64,000 bases of DNA. Origin: DATMAM01 sp035559995 (lineage in GTDB: Bacteria > Desulfobacterota > Binatia > UBA9968). The notes below the pieces were generated by a model that saw only the letters and a list, made by a program, of their open reading frames with translations, was not told where the DNA came from and did not search any database. Of the stretch, positions 7,386-16,639 are shown piece by piece (the stretch's first letter is position 1; every line of letters begins with the position of its first letter). Made by a program: the position numbers and the translations under genes. The stretch spans positions 1 to 64,000 of the forward strand of contig DATMAM010000029.1 in NCBI GenBank assembly GCA_035559995.1, read 5' to 3'.

Positions 7386-10210
7386 TGTCTCTGTTTAAGG
7401 GCGTGGTAGCGGTCCACGGCGAGTCCTCGGTAAATCTCTGGCGGCGCGCCGCACCACGAGATCTCGGCGTCGACAGGGCCCGCGAACTCCCCGAGACCAA
7501 AATGAGCGCGCCGGTCGCCCTGCGCGGCAAAGGCGTTTGCGATCTGAACCTCGCGCAGTTGCCGTACGCGCTTTCCGTTCTGTACATACGCGACTCGCAC
7601 TTTGGTCCCCGCTGCGTCGCGGTTGCAGTTTTGGCCGCTCCCCTCGAGCTTAAACCCAATCCAGTGCTTGTTTGCCCCGTCCGCGCCGTCGTACAGGCTG
7701 TTTCGATACAGCGACAACGGCGCGACCATATGAGTGATGGCCACGTCAAGATCGCCGTCGTTATCGAGATCCGCAAGCAGCGCCCCGCGGGACGGATAAG
7801 TTTCCTTCCAGCCGATCTCGGCGGCGACATCGATAAATTGCAGTTTGCTTTTGTCGCCGCGGCTTAAGTAGACGCGGTTTCGCTCGCGTCCGTTGATGCA
7901 ATAGCCGCGGAGATCTCCCCACATATCCACATACGTGTGGATTTCCGGTCCCGAGCGCATGAGCTTTTCATTGACATACCAGTAGCTCGGACAATCGGGA
8001 TAACGCTTGTCGAGCGTGTCGTCGACCATGCCGTTTACCTGAACGATGTCGAGCCAGCCGTCGTTGTTGAGATCGCCCAGCGCGCCGCCCCAACCGAAGC
8101 GATGCTCGTTGAGCGCGCCGCGCCGCCATGCCTCGTCACGGAAAACCGGCTGGAAGCGGTCCTTCGACGGGTAGGTCATCCACAAGAGGCTGCCCTCGGC
8201 CTGGAGCGGCACGTGCACGTTCGAGACATAGATGTCGAGATAGCCGTTGCGGTCGATGTCGCCGAGGGAGCTGTTCATGCCTTTGTACGTGTCGCGACCG
8301 ACGCTTCCGAACAGCCGGCCGCTTACTCTCTGGAACCGCTTCCCCTGTTCGTTCAGATAGAGATCGTCCGGCCCGAAGTCGTTGGCGATATAAAGGTCCG
8401 TCCAGCCGTCGTTGTTGAGATCGCCGGTGCCGACGGCGAGGCTCCAGTGCGTCTCGGGCATGCCGAACGCTGTCATGTCGATTTTCGCAAAGCGGCCTCC
8501 GCCGGCGTTGCGGTAGAGCGCGTTCAATCCGCCGTTTCGCGCGTTGTCCCAGCTCCTGTGCATGAACGGAAACATGCGCCGATCACCGGGGTATTCCGGC
8601 TTCGGCAGAGCGAAAATGTTGAGCGGCCGCGGCGGCGTGTAGCTTTCGAGATACGGACTGAGCGCGTTGGCGATAAATAGATCGAGCCTGCCGTCACGGT
8701 CGAAGTCCAAAGCATTCGCCGCGATGCTGATCGTGTACTCGTCGAGCCCAGATTCAGCGGTCGCGTCGATGAAGCTCGCAACCCCTTTTTCCGCGAGCTG
8801 ATTCCTGAGCAGCCGGCTTTTTCCGTAGCCCACGCTTAAAAACAGATCCTGATCGCCGTCGTTGTCGTAGTCGAGAAAGAGCGCTCCCGAGACCGCGCCA
8901 TAATTGACCGGATCGAAGCTCACTGCCGCGAGAGCGGGAACTTCGACGCGCGCGAAGCGAAAATTTCCGAGATTGCGGTAAAGGGCGTTGCGGTCGGCGT
9001 CGTCCTTGAGCAAATTCGTCACGAACAGATCCAGTAGGCCGTCATTGTCATAATCGCCGGCGGCAACCGCATCCCCGGCCGACAAAAGCCATTTCGCAAC
9101 GTGCTGCACCCGCGGGTCTGCCCTGTCGAGCAAATTTCCCGCCTTCGCGTCGATCCCCGAGTGAGAGGCCTTCACCTCGACAAGGCCAAAACCAAGCTCG
9201 ACCTCGCGGACGTCGGGATAGATCGCGCCTTTATAAAGAAGGATGATGCCGGCGCCGATTCCGCCGACAAGCGCATACGCGCGGCGGCTCTCCGCGCTCC
9301 AGAGTCGATCGCGAAAAAAGGCCGCCATCCCTCCGTACCAGAGGGACTTCAAATGGAGGTACAGAAAGCGAGACGCGCCTACGGCCAGGGCGGCGTAGAA
9401 AAACGTGTAAAGGCTGGTCAACCGGTGAAAATAAAGATCGACGAGGGTCAACGCCAGAGCCGTTGCGATCTGACCCTTCTTTGTTGAAGGAGACGTCTGC
9501 GGGTCTGTGATCATATAAAACACGAAAAGATAAAACGGCGCCGAGGTGAGCGTGCCCAACAGCAGCGCCTCCGGCGGCAGATACCAGCGCATGATGTAGG
9601 CGCGAAGTGAAATCTGGATGAGATAGAAGCCGAGGAAAGAAAGAATCAACGCGTTGCGCCCGATGTTAAACACAAAAAACGCAAGCGCCATCGTCACCAT
9701 GAAGGCCGACATCGCCCACGTGCCGCCCCACTGGTAAGCCGGCGCCGTCGTGATGAGATCGCCGCCGAGCAGGAGCGAAACCGCGACCCCGAACATCGAG
9801 GGGTTGAAAACATGCCGGCCGTTGTACGTAAACACGTACTTCGAGCCGATCGCGAGATAAACCGGCAAAAAAAGAAGCAGCGAGCCGTGCGCGTAATTCA
9901 ACAACAGCGCGAGCGAAAGGCCGGTGATGTAGGCGCTTAGCGGGACGACAAGCTGGCGCCGGAGGATCAAGGACAGAGTCGTGTCCAACAGACACGCCGA
10001 AACCACCGTGAGCGCCATCTGAAACGGATCGCGGCTAAACGTGAGCACTGTGCAGCCGAGAACGGCATAAAACGTAAGAATCAGCGCGAACGGAACGCGC
10101 GGATCGCGGAGCGAGGGCCACGACCAGGTCCAATCGAGAGCCTTCGCCGCGGGCCGAGCGCCCGCGGCCGCCACTGCAGGAACTTCCGCTTCGATGGTTC
10201 CGTCCTTCAT
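7382..10210 (-). CDS. UnbU-like (NqrB/RnfD) membrane domain fused to UnbV-like CRTAC/ASPIC FG-GAP propeller
   Basis: 942 residues in two clear halves. Residues about 35-330 form a polytopic membrane domain with NqrB/RnfD hallmarks: FNPS (135-138) and TDPQTSPSTKKG (235-246), the region that corresponds to the flavin site of RnfD. Residues about 370-940 are FG-GAP/VCBS repeats with at least seven calcium-type loops (DYDNDG, DFDRDG, DLNNDG, DIDRNG, DLDNDG) and a C-terminal ASPIC/UnbV segment ending near GAPPEIYRGLAVDRYH. In enediyne gene clusters UnbU and UnbV are neighbouring separate genes; here they are one polypeptide and no polyketide synthase is present. The propeller should lie outside the cytoplasm. 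Starts and stops overlap both neighbours as ATGA. Confidence 0.8.
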   Translation of the reverse strand: MKDGTIEAEVPAVAAAGARPAAKALDWTWSWPSLRDPRVPFALILTFYAVLGCTVLTFSRDPFQMALTVVSACLLDTTLSLILRRQLVVPLSAYITGLSLALLLNYAHGSLLLFLPVYLAIGSKYVFTYNGRHVFNPSMFGVAVSLLLGGDLITTAPAYQWGGTWAMSAFMVTMALAFFVFNIGRNALILSFLGFYLIQISLRAYIMRWYLPPEALLLGTLTSAPFYLFVFYMITDPQTSPSTKKGQIATALALTLVDLYFHRLTSLYTFFYAALAVGASRFLYLHLKSLWYGGMAAFFRDRLWSAESRRAYALVGGIGAGIILLYKGAIYPDVREVELGFGLVEVKASHSGIDAKAGNLLDRADPRVQHVAKWLLSAGDAVAAGDYDNDGLLDLFVTNLLKDDADRNALYRNLGNFRFARVEVPALAAVSFDPVNYGAVSGALFLDYDNDGDQDLFLSVGYGKSRLLRNQLAEKGVASFIDATAESGLDEYTISIAANALDFDRDGRLDLFIANALSPYLESYTPPRPLNIFALPKPEYPGDRRMFPFMHRSWDNARNGGLNALYRNAGGGRFAKIDMTAFGMPETHWSLAVGTGDLNNDGWTDLYIANDFGPDDLYLNEQGKRFQRVSGRLFGSVGRDTYKGMNSSLGDIDRNGYLDIYVSNVHVPLQAEGSLLWMTYPSKDRFQPVFRDEAWRRGALNEHRFGWGGALGDLNNDGWLDIVQVNGMVDDTLDKRYPDCPSYWYVNEKLMRSGPEIHTYVDMWGDLRGYCINGRERNRVYLSRGDKSKLQFIDVAAEIGWKETYPSRGALLADLDNDGDLDVAITHMVAPLSLYRNSLYDGADGANKHWIGFKLEGSGQNCNRDAAGTKVRVAYVQNGKRVRQLREVQIANAFAAQGDRRAHFGLGEFAGPVDAEISWCGAPPEIYRGLAVDRYHALKQRQ

Positions 10211-11307
10211 ACCAGCGCAAGCTCCACGTACGGGACCATGCCGTTTAAACTTCTGAAAAGATCGGCGCCGTCGTCAAAATGGACGGCGAACAGACGCGCC
10301 GCGAATGGCGTCAGCGAGAACTCGTCGAGAACAGCGCCGAGCGGGTCTTTTTCATGCAGGCCGACCACGAAGTAGTCGTAGGACGAGCCCGCGTGATCGT
10401 TGAAGAGCGCCCGCATGAGCGCTCTGAATACGGCGATATCGTCGTCATCAATGGCGATAAAGCTCGCGTAAAAGTAGCGAAGCTCGGCTCCTGGAGGCGG
10501 ATAGACCGGCCCGCCGGTAATGGACGAAACGAAATTGTAGAGCGGCCGAAGAAAGCGCGCCTTTACACGATAGCCGGTCACGACCGTCTGCCTCAAGGCG
10601 CGCTGGTCCCACTTCCCGACGACGCCCGTAACCCGCCCGTTTCTCAGAGCAACGTAAAAATCCTCGATTCTGAATCCAGGAAGCCGCGCGGAAAAATCCT
10701 CGACTTCATAGAAGGGCGCAAACTGGCGCCGCCGGTGGTTTCGATTGATGCAATCGACGATCTCCGGCAATCGATCGACGGCGCCGCGAACGATCTCGAC
10801 GTCCCGAGGACGCCCGGCTTTCCGGCGCAGCAGGTTTACTGCCGGCGTGTGAATTCGCCCGAGGTCGCGGTAAGGCGGGAGGCCCGCGCGCCCGCGCGCG
10901 ATGGTTTTCAATGCCGTTTCGTTCTCTTCGGCGACGAGCGTGAAGTAGAGAGCTGTCTTTGCGTCCTGATGCAGGCGCTGCAAATACCGGTATGCCCGCG
11001 CGACGAGAACTCCCGACCGGTACCGTTTGTCGAGTCTAAGATCGGCGAGGTAGCCGACGGCGCGCGCTTCGCCATTCACATACCTCTTGCGCACGGCGCG
11101 CGTCCCCGAGCCGATGATCTCACCGGTCTCGGTGTCGCGCGCGGCGATGACTTGAAAGAAAGGCCCCTGCAGGGCGGCGGCCGAAAAGAAGTTAGGCTCG
11201 CGGCGGAAAGAAATTTGAATCTCGCCTTCCATCTCTGTCGCGGCGAAAAGACGCCTGAGACTTGCCTCATGCTCGTCTGTTGCCATTTCAAATGTGAAGC
11301 GGCTCAT
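10207..11307 (-). CDS. GNAT-like acetyltransferase, larger paralogue (366 aa)
   Basis: The N-terminal half has a GNAT-type acyl-CoA binding pattern (FFQVIAARDTETGEIIGSGTRAV, then VGYLADLRLDKRYRSGVLVARAYRYLQRL), where the RYRSGVLVA segment occupies the pyrophosphate-binding position. The C-terminal half is a second, degenerate GNAT-like unit. It may acylate an amine product of the block. Three starts are possible (11313, 11307 and 11286); I chose ATG 11307 as giving a plausible RFTFEMATDEHEASL N-terminus. It overlaps the end of the GH3 gene by about 20 bases, and its TGA overlaps the next ATG. Confidence 0.72.
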   Translation of the reverse strand: MSRFTFEMATDEHEASLRRLFAATEMEGEIQISFRREPNFFSAAALQGPFFQVIAARDTETGEIIGSGTRAVRKRYVNGEARAVGYLADLRLDKRYRSGVLVARAYRYLQRLHQDAKTALYFTLVAEENETALKTIARGRAGLPPYRDLGRIHTPAVNLLRRKAGRPRDVEIVRGAVDRLPEIVDCINRNHRRRQFAPFYEVEDFSARLPGFRIEDFYVALRNGRVTGVVGKWDQRALRQTVVTGYRVKARFLRPLYNFVSSITGGPVYPPPGAELRYFYASFIAIDDDDIAVFRALMRALFNDHAGSSYDYFVVGLHEKDPLGAVLDEFSLTPFAARLFAVHFDDGADLFRSLNGMVPYVELALV

Positions 11308-12985
11308 GGACATTCCCGTCTCGATCACCGGCGGCTCTCTCGAACCAGACGGACCAGCCGGGCTTGCAGTGAAGCGCCGTGGGCTTGATGCTTCCGAGCC
11401 GCTGCCCCAGAGCAACGCATCGCTCCAGGTAGCGCCGGGCGCCGTCGCGCACCGGCAATGCCTGAAGCGGGCCGAGCTGGCCCAGGCGCCGGCAGTAAGC
11501 GTAGTGATGGCCCTCGCGCAAAAGCTCATCGAGGCGATCCGCCAATTGAGCGAGAATATCAGCGCTTACACCCGACGCTTCGATCAACAGGCAGTAGCGC
11601 GGCGGCCAGCCCCATTCCGGCGCGAGCATCGCAAACGAGGGGGTGAGGCGAAATTCAGCGAGCGCCGCGCCCAACGCGGTCTCCACGCGCGCGGCGTGAA
11701 GCTTCTCGCCGCAGAGGTCCGAGACGGCGCTCTCCTTGCCGATGAACTCCACCAGCGGCGTCTCGCCGACGTACCCCACAACCTGAATCCAGTCTCCCAG
11801 GTCGTAGCGATAGAGGCCGCCGCCCGTCGTAAGCAAAACTTTGTAGATCTGGCCGTTGTCGAGCTCATCGGCGAGAAGCGGGCGCGCGCGTGAACCGCCT
11901 TCCGGAATGAATTCAAAAAAGTGCGACGTAAGGGCGAGCGCCCCGCCCGGATGCCCCAAGATCGGAATCGAAACAACGCCTTCCGTCGCGAGCAGCCCCT
12001 TTGGTTGGATCTCGACACCCGGAAACAGGCTTTGGAGCTCCGGCAAAAAGTTGCGCGCGTTGCCGCTCGCCCAACAGCTAATCAGACTGAGCTTCGGCCA
12101 AACTTCGATCGGCGCAAGCTTGCCAAGACGGCGAAGAATCTCCTCCAGCTCGCGCGCGCGGCTGGGCCGCGGCGCAAGACCGCGCGCCAACGACGCGTGC
12201 AGATGGGACGGCAGCGCGCGCGGCGGCGTCAGAGTTCCCCGGCGAATATCCTCGATCAAGCGCGCGCCGTGCTCTTCGAGGAGACCAACAAGCAGGGTGA
12301 GAAAGCTCGGATTCCAGACGGAGATGAACGCCAGGCGCGGCGTCTCCAACAGGAAGCGGAGCGTCACATATCGGCCGGACTCGACGTCGCTTACCTTGGC
12401 CAGTTCTGCGGGCACCAGAATCAGCCGGTCCAGTAGTTTGCGGTCGAGTTTGCCAAAATATTCGCGCTCGTCGTCGCAGCCGACGCGAAGTCCGCCCTGA
12501 GTCACCTCGGGCACCGCGGCAAGCGGAGTGATGCTCCAGTAGCTTCCGCCGAGCAGCATCTTTCGCCGATGCCGGTAGAGATCCGCCATCCACGGCGCGA
12601 CGGCCGCTTGAAACTCTCGCTTGAGATTCGCCGTATACGGGATATATTTCGCCGCGCCTGTCGAGCCGGTGGTCTTCTCCAGCCAGAGGACCGGCTCCTC
12701 GGTCAACACGCGCTCGCGCCCGCGCTTGATGGCTTCGATTTCCTCCCCAAGCGAATCATAGGTAACAATGGGGACGGCGTCCTGAAACTCGCGAATCGAC
12801 CGCACGCGTTCGAACGCGTACCGCCGGCCATAATCCGAGCGGGCATTCTGCTTGAGTAACGAGATTAGCCGGCCTTCCTGCGTCGCTCGCGGACGCCGGA
12901 GCGCAGCGTGAAAGGCGCGCGTTTTTTGCCAGCCGCTCGAAATCCAGAGCAAGTTAGCGACAAGGTAATTAAACGCTTCTCTCAT
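11288..12985 (-). CDS. GH3-family acyl-adenylate/amide synthetase
   Basis: 565 residues matching the GH3 (auxin-responsive promoter) superfamily of ANL-type enzymes, which activate a carboxylate with ATP and join it to an amine, usually an amino acid. Visible motifs are the phosphate loop EKTTGSTGAAKYIPY, the adenine-binding ATEGVVSIPI region, and the LLTTGGGLYRYDLGDW motif that ends the N-terminal domain. Bacterial GH3 proteins are known from sequence but few have known substrates. It lies between two GNAT-like genes (3 bases from the upstream one, overlapping the downstream one), so a carboxylate-amine ligation step in this pathway is a reasonable inference. Confidence 0.88.
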   Translation of the reverse strand: MREAFNYLVANLLWISSGWQKTRAFHAALRRPRATQEGRLISLLKQNARSDYGRRYAFERVRSIREFQDAVPIVTYDSLGEEIEAIKRGRERVLTEEPVLWLEKTTGSTGAAKYIPYTANLKREFQAAVAPWMADLYRHRRKMLLGGSYWSITPLAAVPEVTQGGLRVGCDDEREYFGKLDRKLLDRLILVPAELAKVSDVESGRYVTLRFLLETPRLAFISVWNPSFLTLLVGLLEEHGARLIEDIRRGTLTPPRALPSHLHASLARGLAPRPSRARELEEILRRLGKLAPIEVWPKLSLISCWASGNARNFLPELQSLFPGVEIQPKGLLATEGVVSIPILGHPGGALALTSHFFEFIPEGGSRARPLLADELDNGQIYKVLLTTGGGLYRYDLGDWIQVVGYVGETPLVEFIGKESAVSDLCGEKLHAARVETALGAALAEFRLTPSFAMLAPEWGWPPRYCLLIEASGVSADILAQLADRLDELLREGHHYAYCRRLGQLGPLQALPVRDGARRYLERCVALGQRLGSIKPTALHCKPGWSVWFERAAGDRDGNVHEPLHI

Positions 12986-12988
12986 ACG

Positions 12989-13726
12989 TCACGCGACCAG
13001 CGGCAGCGCCGCTTTCATCCCGATTTCCAGCTCGCGCCGCGCAACCGACCGCATATTTGCAGGCGAGATTTCCGCGACGCACACTAATTCGCTCCCGAAG
13101 CCGTAATTCGGATTTTTTCGCACAAAGAAGTCGACGTGAGGATTGTTTAGGCGCTTCGGCGCCGCGTCCAGCTCGCTTTTGAGCCGGTCGTGCGCCGAGC
13201 CATATTCAATAAGACCGCTTCCGGGATTGAACTCGCGCGGGAACTTCGCGGCGCCCAAAGTGTTGATCAATTGGGCTTCGAAGAGCGGCGTCGGGCGATC
13301 ATAGCGCGGGTAGAAATCATTAAAGAACGATGGAAGATAAAGATAGGTTCTGTGCCCCTTAGAGATCAAAAACCAGTAGAGCGGCCGGCCGCCGTTTTGC
13401 GCCTTCACGGTTCCCGCCAAGCGGCACCACGCCCGGACCAGTTCCAGAGAACCCCAGTAGCGCGGATGAATGACGGTATCGCCGGAAAAGAGCGCGTGCA
13501 CCGGGCGCTCGTTGATGTTTGTGTCCATGAGGAGCTGGGTCGAAAAGCCGACCACTTCGCCTCTTTCCTCGAACAGCAAGATCACCCACTGTTTTTCCTC
13601 GAGGTCCGCGCGAAAGCGCGCCGGGTCGGTTCCGTCATAGCAGCTCGCGTAGAGACGGTAGAGCCGCTCTTCATGTCGCGTGAGAACCCGCGTCGCGGGC
13701 ACGATTTCCGCCCTAAGCCCTTTCAT
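12989..13726 (-). CDS. GNAT-like protein, shorter paralogue (245 aa)
   Basis: A 245-residue protein with a GNAT-like fold: IVPATRVLTRHEERLYRLYASCYDG, a central strand WVILLFEERGEVVGFSTQLLM, and SGDTVIHPRYWGSLELVRAWCRL in the place of the acyl-CoA motif. The pyrophosphate loop is not canonical (HPRYWGSLELV), so catalytic activity is uncertain. It is the first gene of the run of ten coupled genes, lies 3 bases upstream of the GH3 gene, and is preceded by a 105-base gap holding a palindromic repeat. A role as an N-acyltransferase acting with GH3 is inferred from the neighbourhood. Confidence 0.6.
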   Translation of the reverse strand: MKGLRAEIVPATRVLTRHEERLYRLYASCYDGTDPARFRADLEEKQWVILLFEERGEVVGFSTQLLMDTNINERPVHALFSGDTVIHPRYWGSLELVRAWCRLAGTVKAQNGGRPLYWFLISKGHRTYLYLPSFFNDFYPRYDRPTPLFEAQLINTLGAAKFPREFNPGSGLIEYGSAHDRLKSELDAAPKRLNNPHVDFFVRKNPNYGFGSELVCVAEISPANMRSVARRELEIGMKAALPLVA

Positions 13727-13797
13727 AGCGATTCTTCAGTTCCTTCAGACAAGACGCGAAACGGGACCAACGGTAAAGAATTCTTCGTTCGTTTCTT

Positions 13798-13828
13798 CCT
13801 TCTCCCACTGGAGGGTTAGGATGAGGGG
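13798..13828. repeat. Palindromic intergenic repeat, 'CCCTCATCCTAACC' family, copy 1
   Basis: The bases read CTTCTCCCACTGGAGGGTTAGGATGAGGGG, the reverse complement of the repeat at 38773-38808 with a few changes. It sits in the 105-base gap between the 219-aa membrane protein gene and the short GNAT gene. Repeats of this type are scattered through many environmental genomes; function unknown. Confidence 0.55.
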
Positions 13829-13831
13829 TTT

Positions 13832-14491
13832 TCAAGTTCGCTCGACCTCACGGGTGCAAACTGTCCAGTTAACGACCGGAAAGAAAACCGCCGCGGCGCG
13901 CCGCAGAAACACAACTAAATCGCTATACGCGAACAGAACGGCCACCCATGTCACGTTATTGATGAGAGCAAACTTTGGCTCGTCGCTCGCAAAGTAGATC
14001 CCGATCTTGCCTTCGGTCGCGCGGAAGAACAGCCACGCGAGCGCGATCTCACACAGTAACCCCGCGCGTATCGAAACAAGAAAGCGGCGCGCGGCCCGGT
14101 TCTCCCGATCACCGAGCGCCCGCAGCTTCTCCCGCCGGAGCCACACAAGCCCCGTGATCAGCCCGACCGAGAAAAAGTCGTGCGCGATGCCGTAAGGCGG
14201 AAGCCACGAGATGCTGACATAAAGCATCCACAATTCGACCGCGCCGCGGAGACAGAAATTCGCGAGATGAACGGCGTAAATATCTCGTAGCGGCGCTCGC
14301 ACCAGCGCCGAGCGCCAAACAAAAAACGGCACGATGAACCAGGCCAAAAGCGTATAATCGAGCCATAGAAGTTTCGCGACGGACATCGCGCCGCCGATCT
14401 GGCCGGCGAAATTCTGCCGGTAATAAAACCAAAGAGAGAAGGCAGCGAGCGCCGCCACGGCTCCGGGAAATGCAAGGGTTCGCGTGGGCAT
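13832..14491 (-). CDS. Multi-pass membrane protein of unknown function (219 aa)
   Basis: About six hydrophobic segments (for example FPGAVAALAAFSLWFYY, KLLWLDYTLLAWFIVPFFVW, AVELWMLYVSISWLPPYG, FFSVGLITGLVWL, FALINNVTWVAVLFAY) and no recognised motif. I do not recognise the family. The ATG at 14491 (MPTRTLAFPG) is preferred over a longer frame that would overlap the upstream Rieske gene. It lies 17 bases after that gene and probably shares its transcript. A DxxLLAWFIVP segment and the size suggest a small integral membrane enzyme or partner. Confidence 0.6.
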   Translation of the reverse strand: MPTRTLAFPGAVAALAAFSLWFYYRQNFAGQIGGAMSVAKLLWLDYTLLAWFIVPFFVWRSALVRAPLRDIYAVHLANFCLRGAVELWMLYVSISWLPPYGIAHDFFSVGLITGLVWLRREKLRALGDRENRAARRFLVSIRAGLLCEIALAWLFFRATEGKIGIYFASDEPKFALINNVTWVAVLFAYSDLVVFLRRAAAVFFPVVNWTVCTREVERT

Positions 14492-14508
14492 GTACGACGG
14501 TTGACGCC

Positions 14509-15570
14509 TCAGAACCGAAGGATGACCTCGGTTTCCTCCTCGGTTCGCGCTCGCGGACGATCGCCGCCGTTTCGCGCCGCGCCCTGCCACAGCTCCCAGA
14601 TGTGCGGCCCGACAAGATCGCTCTTTACGAAAGTGAACTCAGCCGCGCCGAACCTCCGCAGTTGCTCTGTCTGCGCTTTAAGCACCTTCACGTCTTGCGC
14701 GATGATCCTCCGGGCGAGCGGCGCAAAAAGAAGCCTCACCAGCCATCCGATCCGGCCAAAACGAAACGTGACGACGGTGTAAACCTCAGTTTCGGATTCA
14801 GAGACCGGCGTGCATTGAGAGGTAATGATGAAATGGCGATCGGCACCGAAGGAATAATCGACCCGGCTCGTCGTGGGCATAAGAAACCTGTCCGTGTGGA
14901 CCATCTTCTTGTCCGCCGGAAACAAAAGGCGGGAGACCACGCTTTGCGCGTCGCGTTCATTGAAAAACTCGACGTCAACTCCGTCGTTGCGCCGGCGCAC
15001 GCGCGCGCGGACCTCGCTGGCCGCGCGGCTCCGGAACCACGTGGTATGCACGAAAACTGTATGCGGGCAATCGAGGAAATTCTCCAGGCACGCAAACGCG
15101 CTGGCCTCGAACCTGGTCTCCATCGTGAAGGTGGTCCATTCCCGGTCCCCGTAATGTGGAAAGGCTCGCGGCGGGCCGGCGGGAGCACTTGAGCCCATAT
15201 AGACCCAGACGAAACCATCTCTTTCTGCCGTCGGGAAGGATTGCACCTTGACATTCGCGGGTTCTGCCGCGCCATTGGCCATCGACGGAATCTCCACGCA
15301 GGTGCCATCGCCGCGGTAACGCCAGCCGTGGTACGAGCATTCAACCGTGCCGTGACAAACGCGGCCGCGCGAGAGCGCCATGTTGCGGTGGGCGCAGCGA
15401 TCAATAAGCGCAGCAGCTTTGCCGTCAGCCTCGCGAAATAAAACCAACGGGACTCCCAGAACCGTCCGCGCTAACGGCCGAGAGCGAAGCTCCGTCGCGC
15501 GCGCAGCGATATACCAGTATTCCTTCAGCGCGGAGACCAATTTCGTGTTGACATCGGCCTGCTGCTGCAT
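14509..15570 (-). CDS. Rieske non-heme iron oxygenase, alpha-subunit type (first gene of the block)
   Basis: 353 residues. The Rieske cluster ligands are in CAHRNMALSRG and CSYHGWRY; the catalytic iron site is in ENFLDCPHTVFVHTTWF. The family includes aromatic-ring hydroxylases, demethylases and chlorophyllide/carnitine oxygenases, which need a separate reductase. The ATG at 15570 opens the minus-strand biosynthetic block, and an 87-base gap with little coding potential separates it from the CPBP protease gene, so the promoter probably lies there. The protein is more similar in architecture than in sequence to the other Rieske protein. Confidence 0.87.
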   Translation of the reverse strand: MQQQADVNTKLVSALKEYWYIAARATELRSRPLARTVLGVPLVLFREADGKAAALIDRCAHRNMALSRGRVCHGTVECSYHGWRYRGDGTCVEIPSMANGAAEPANVKVQSFPTAERDGFVWVYMGSSAPAGPPRAFPHYGDREWTTFTMETRFEASAFACLENFLDCPHTVFVHTTWFRSRAASEVRARVRRRNDGVDVEFFNERDAQSVVSRLLFPADKKMVHTDRFLMPTTSRVDYSFGADRHFIITSQCTPVSESETEVYTVVTFRFGRIGWLVRLLFAPLARRIIAQDVKVLKAQTEQLRRFGAAEFTFVKSDLVGPHIWELWQGAARNGGDRPRARTEEETEVILRF

Positions 15571-15657
15571 CGCGGCGAAAAGACGGAGTCACACCGGATA
15601 TAAACCCAGAGACGTTAAGGAGCCGAATTATATATGAGAGGTAGTATCGCGGGTCAA

Positions 15658-16575
15658 TCAAAATTTCGCCGCGCCGAGGGCCTTTCGGTTCCGCGTCGCC
15701 CAATGGATCACCAGAACGACCGCGATAATGCCGATCCACGTGGCGACCCCGCTCACGATCTTCGGTTCTGAGGCGCCGAAAAGCCAGCCCATGTCCCGGC
15801 GCCGCGCCCTGCCGAAGAGGTCGAATGTTTTTAGGCTAAATACCCAGCCGGCGTGGAGCCCGATCGCGAGGTAGAGCGAGCCCGTGCGGAAAAACGCGTA
15901 GCTGAGCGCGATGCCGATGAGAAAAAGCCCGATAACGCCCGGAAGGATCTCCCGGAGGTCGAGCAGCGCCGCGAAGGACCCGGCGAGGTATCTAAAACCG
16001 GCCAGGGGATCGATTTCGGTAAGCGGCACTTTCTCCGCCGGCTTGACGAAGTGAATGACGGAATAGAAAAGATTCGCCAGGCAATAGGCCGCCGCCTTGC
16101 GCGTGTCTTCGACAAGCCCTTTAAAGATCATGCCGCGAAAGAAGATCTCCTCGATGAAGCCGACCGTCAGGCCCGCCATCAGGGCTCCAAAGGCGCTCCC
16201 GAGGGCCGACGCCAGCGAGCGGCGAAACCCCGGTGTGAAAACACCGGCGAACGCCATCGCGGCCACGACGGCGGCAAACGAGCCGCACGCGAGGAGAAAC
16301 CCCATGACGACATCGCGCCACCAGGCGCGCTCGCGCGTAAGGCCCATTTGGCGAAACGACTCGATTCCAAGCATGCGGCGGCAAACAAAAAAAAGGACGA
16401 TGCCCATCACCATGTAGAGGCGGCTGAAGATCCGCGAGAACGGCTGCTGGTAGTCGCGCCACTCCGGCACCGCGTGCAAAATCGCATTCCAGAGCGCGGC
16501 CATCCACGGGCTGAGGACGCCGGTGAGCGCGAGAACAAGGAGAAGAAAAATGAGAATCCGTTTGTAGCTTTTCAT
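15658..16575 (-). CDS. CPBP (CAAX/Abi) family intramembrane protease
   Basis: 305 residues, strongly hydrophobic, with the CPBP signature: EEIFFRG (in VGFIEEIFFRGMIFKG) as motif 1, a conserved HF pair (FYSVIHF), and the helix GIALSYAFFRTGSLYLAIGLHAGW as motif 4. Members are membrane-embedded metal- or glutamate-dependent proteases; bacterial ones act in bacteriocin self-immunity, prenyl-protein-like processing or unknown tasks. It begins 64 bases downstream of etfA 1 and may be read through from it, or may belong with the biosynthetic block that follows. Substrate unknown. Confidence 0.8.
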   Translation of the reverse strand: MKSYKRILIFLLLVLALTGVLSPWMAALWNAILHAVPEWRDYQQPFSRIFSRLYMVMGIVLFFVCRRMLGIESFRQMGLTRERAWWRDVVMGFLLACGSFAAVVAAMAFAGVFTPGFRRSLASALGSAFGALMAGLTVGFIEEIFFRGMIFKGLVEDTRKAAAYCLANLFYSVIHFVKPAEKVPLTEIDPLAGFRYLAGSFAALLDLREILPGVIGLFLIGIALSYAFFRTGSLYLAIGLHAGWVFSLKTFDLFGRARRRDMGWLFGASEPKIVSGVATWIGIIAVVLVIHWATRNRKALGAAKF

Positions 16576-16639
16576 GCGGAATCTTTCCTTCGCGCTCGCG
16601 GATTTCGTCCGGGGGCAGAGCTTGGCAGGCCCCGGCCGG

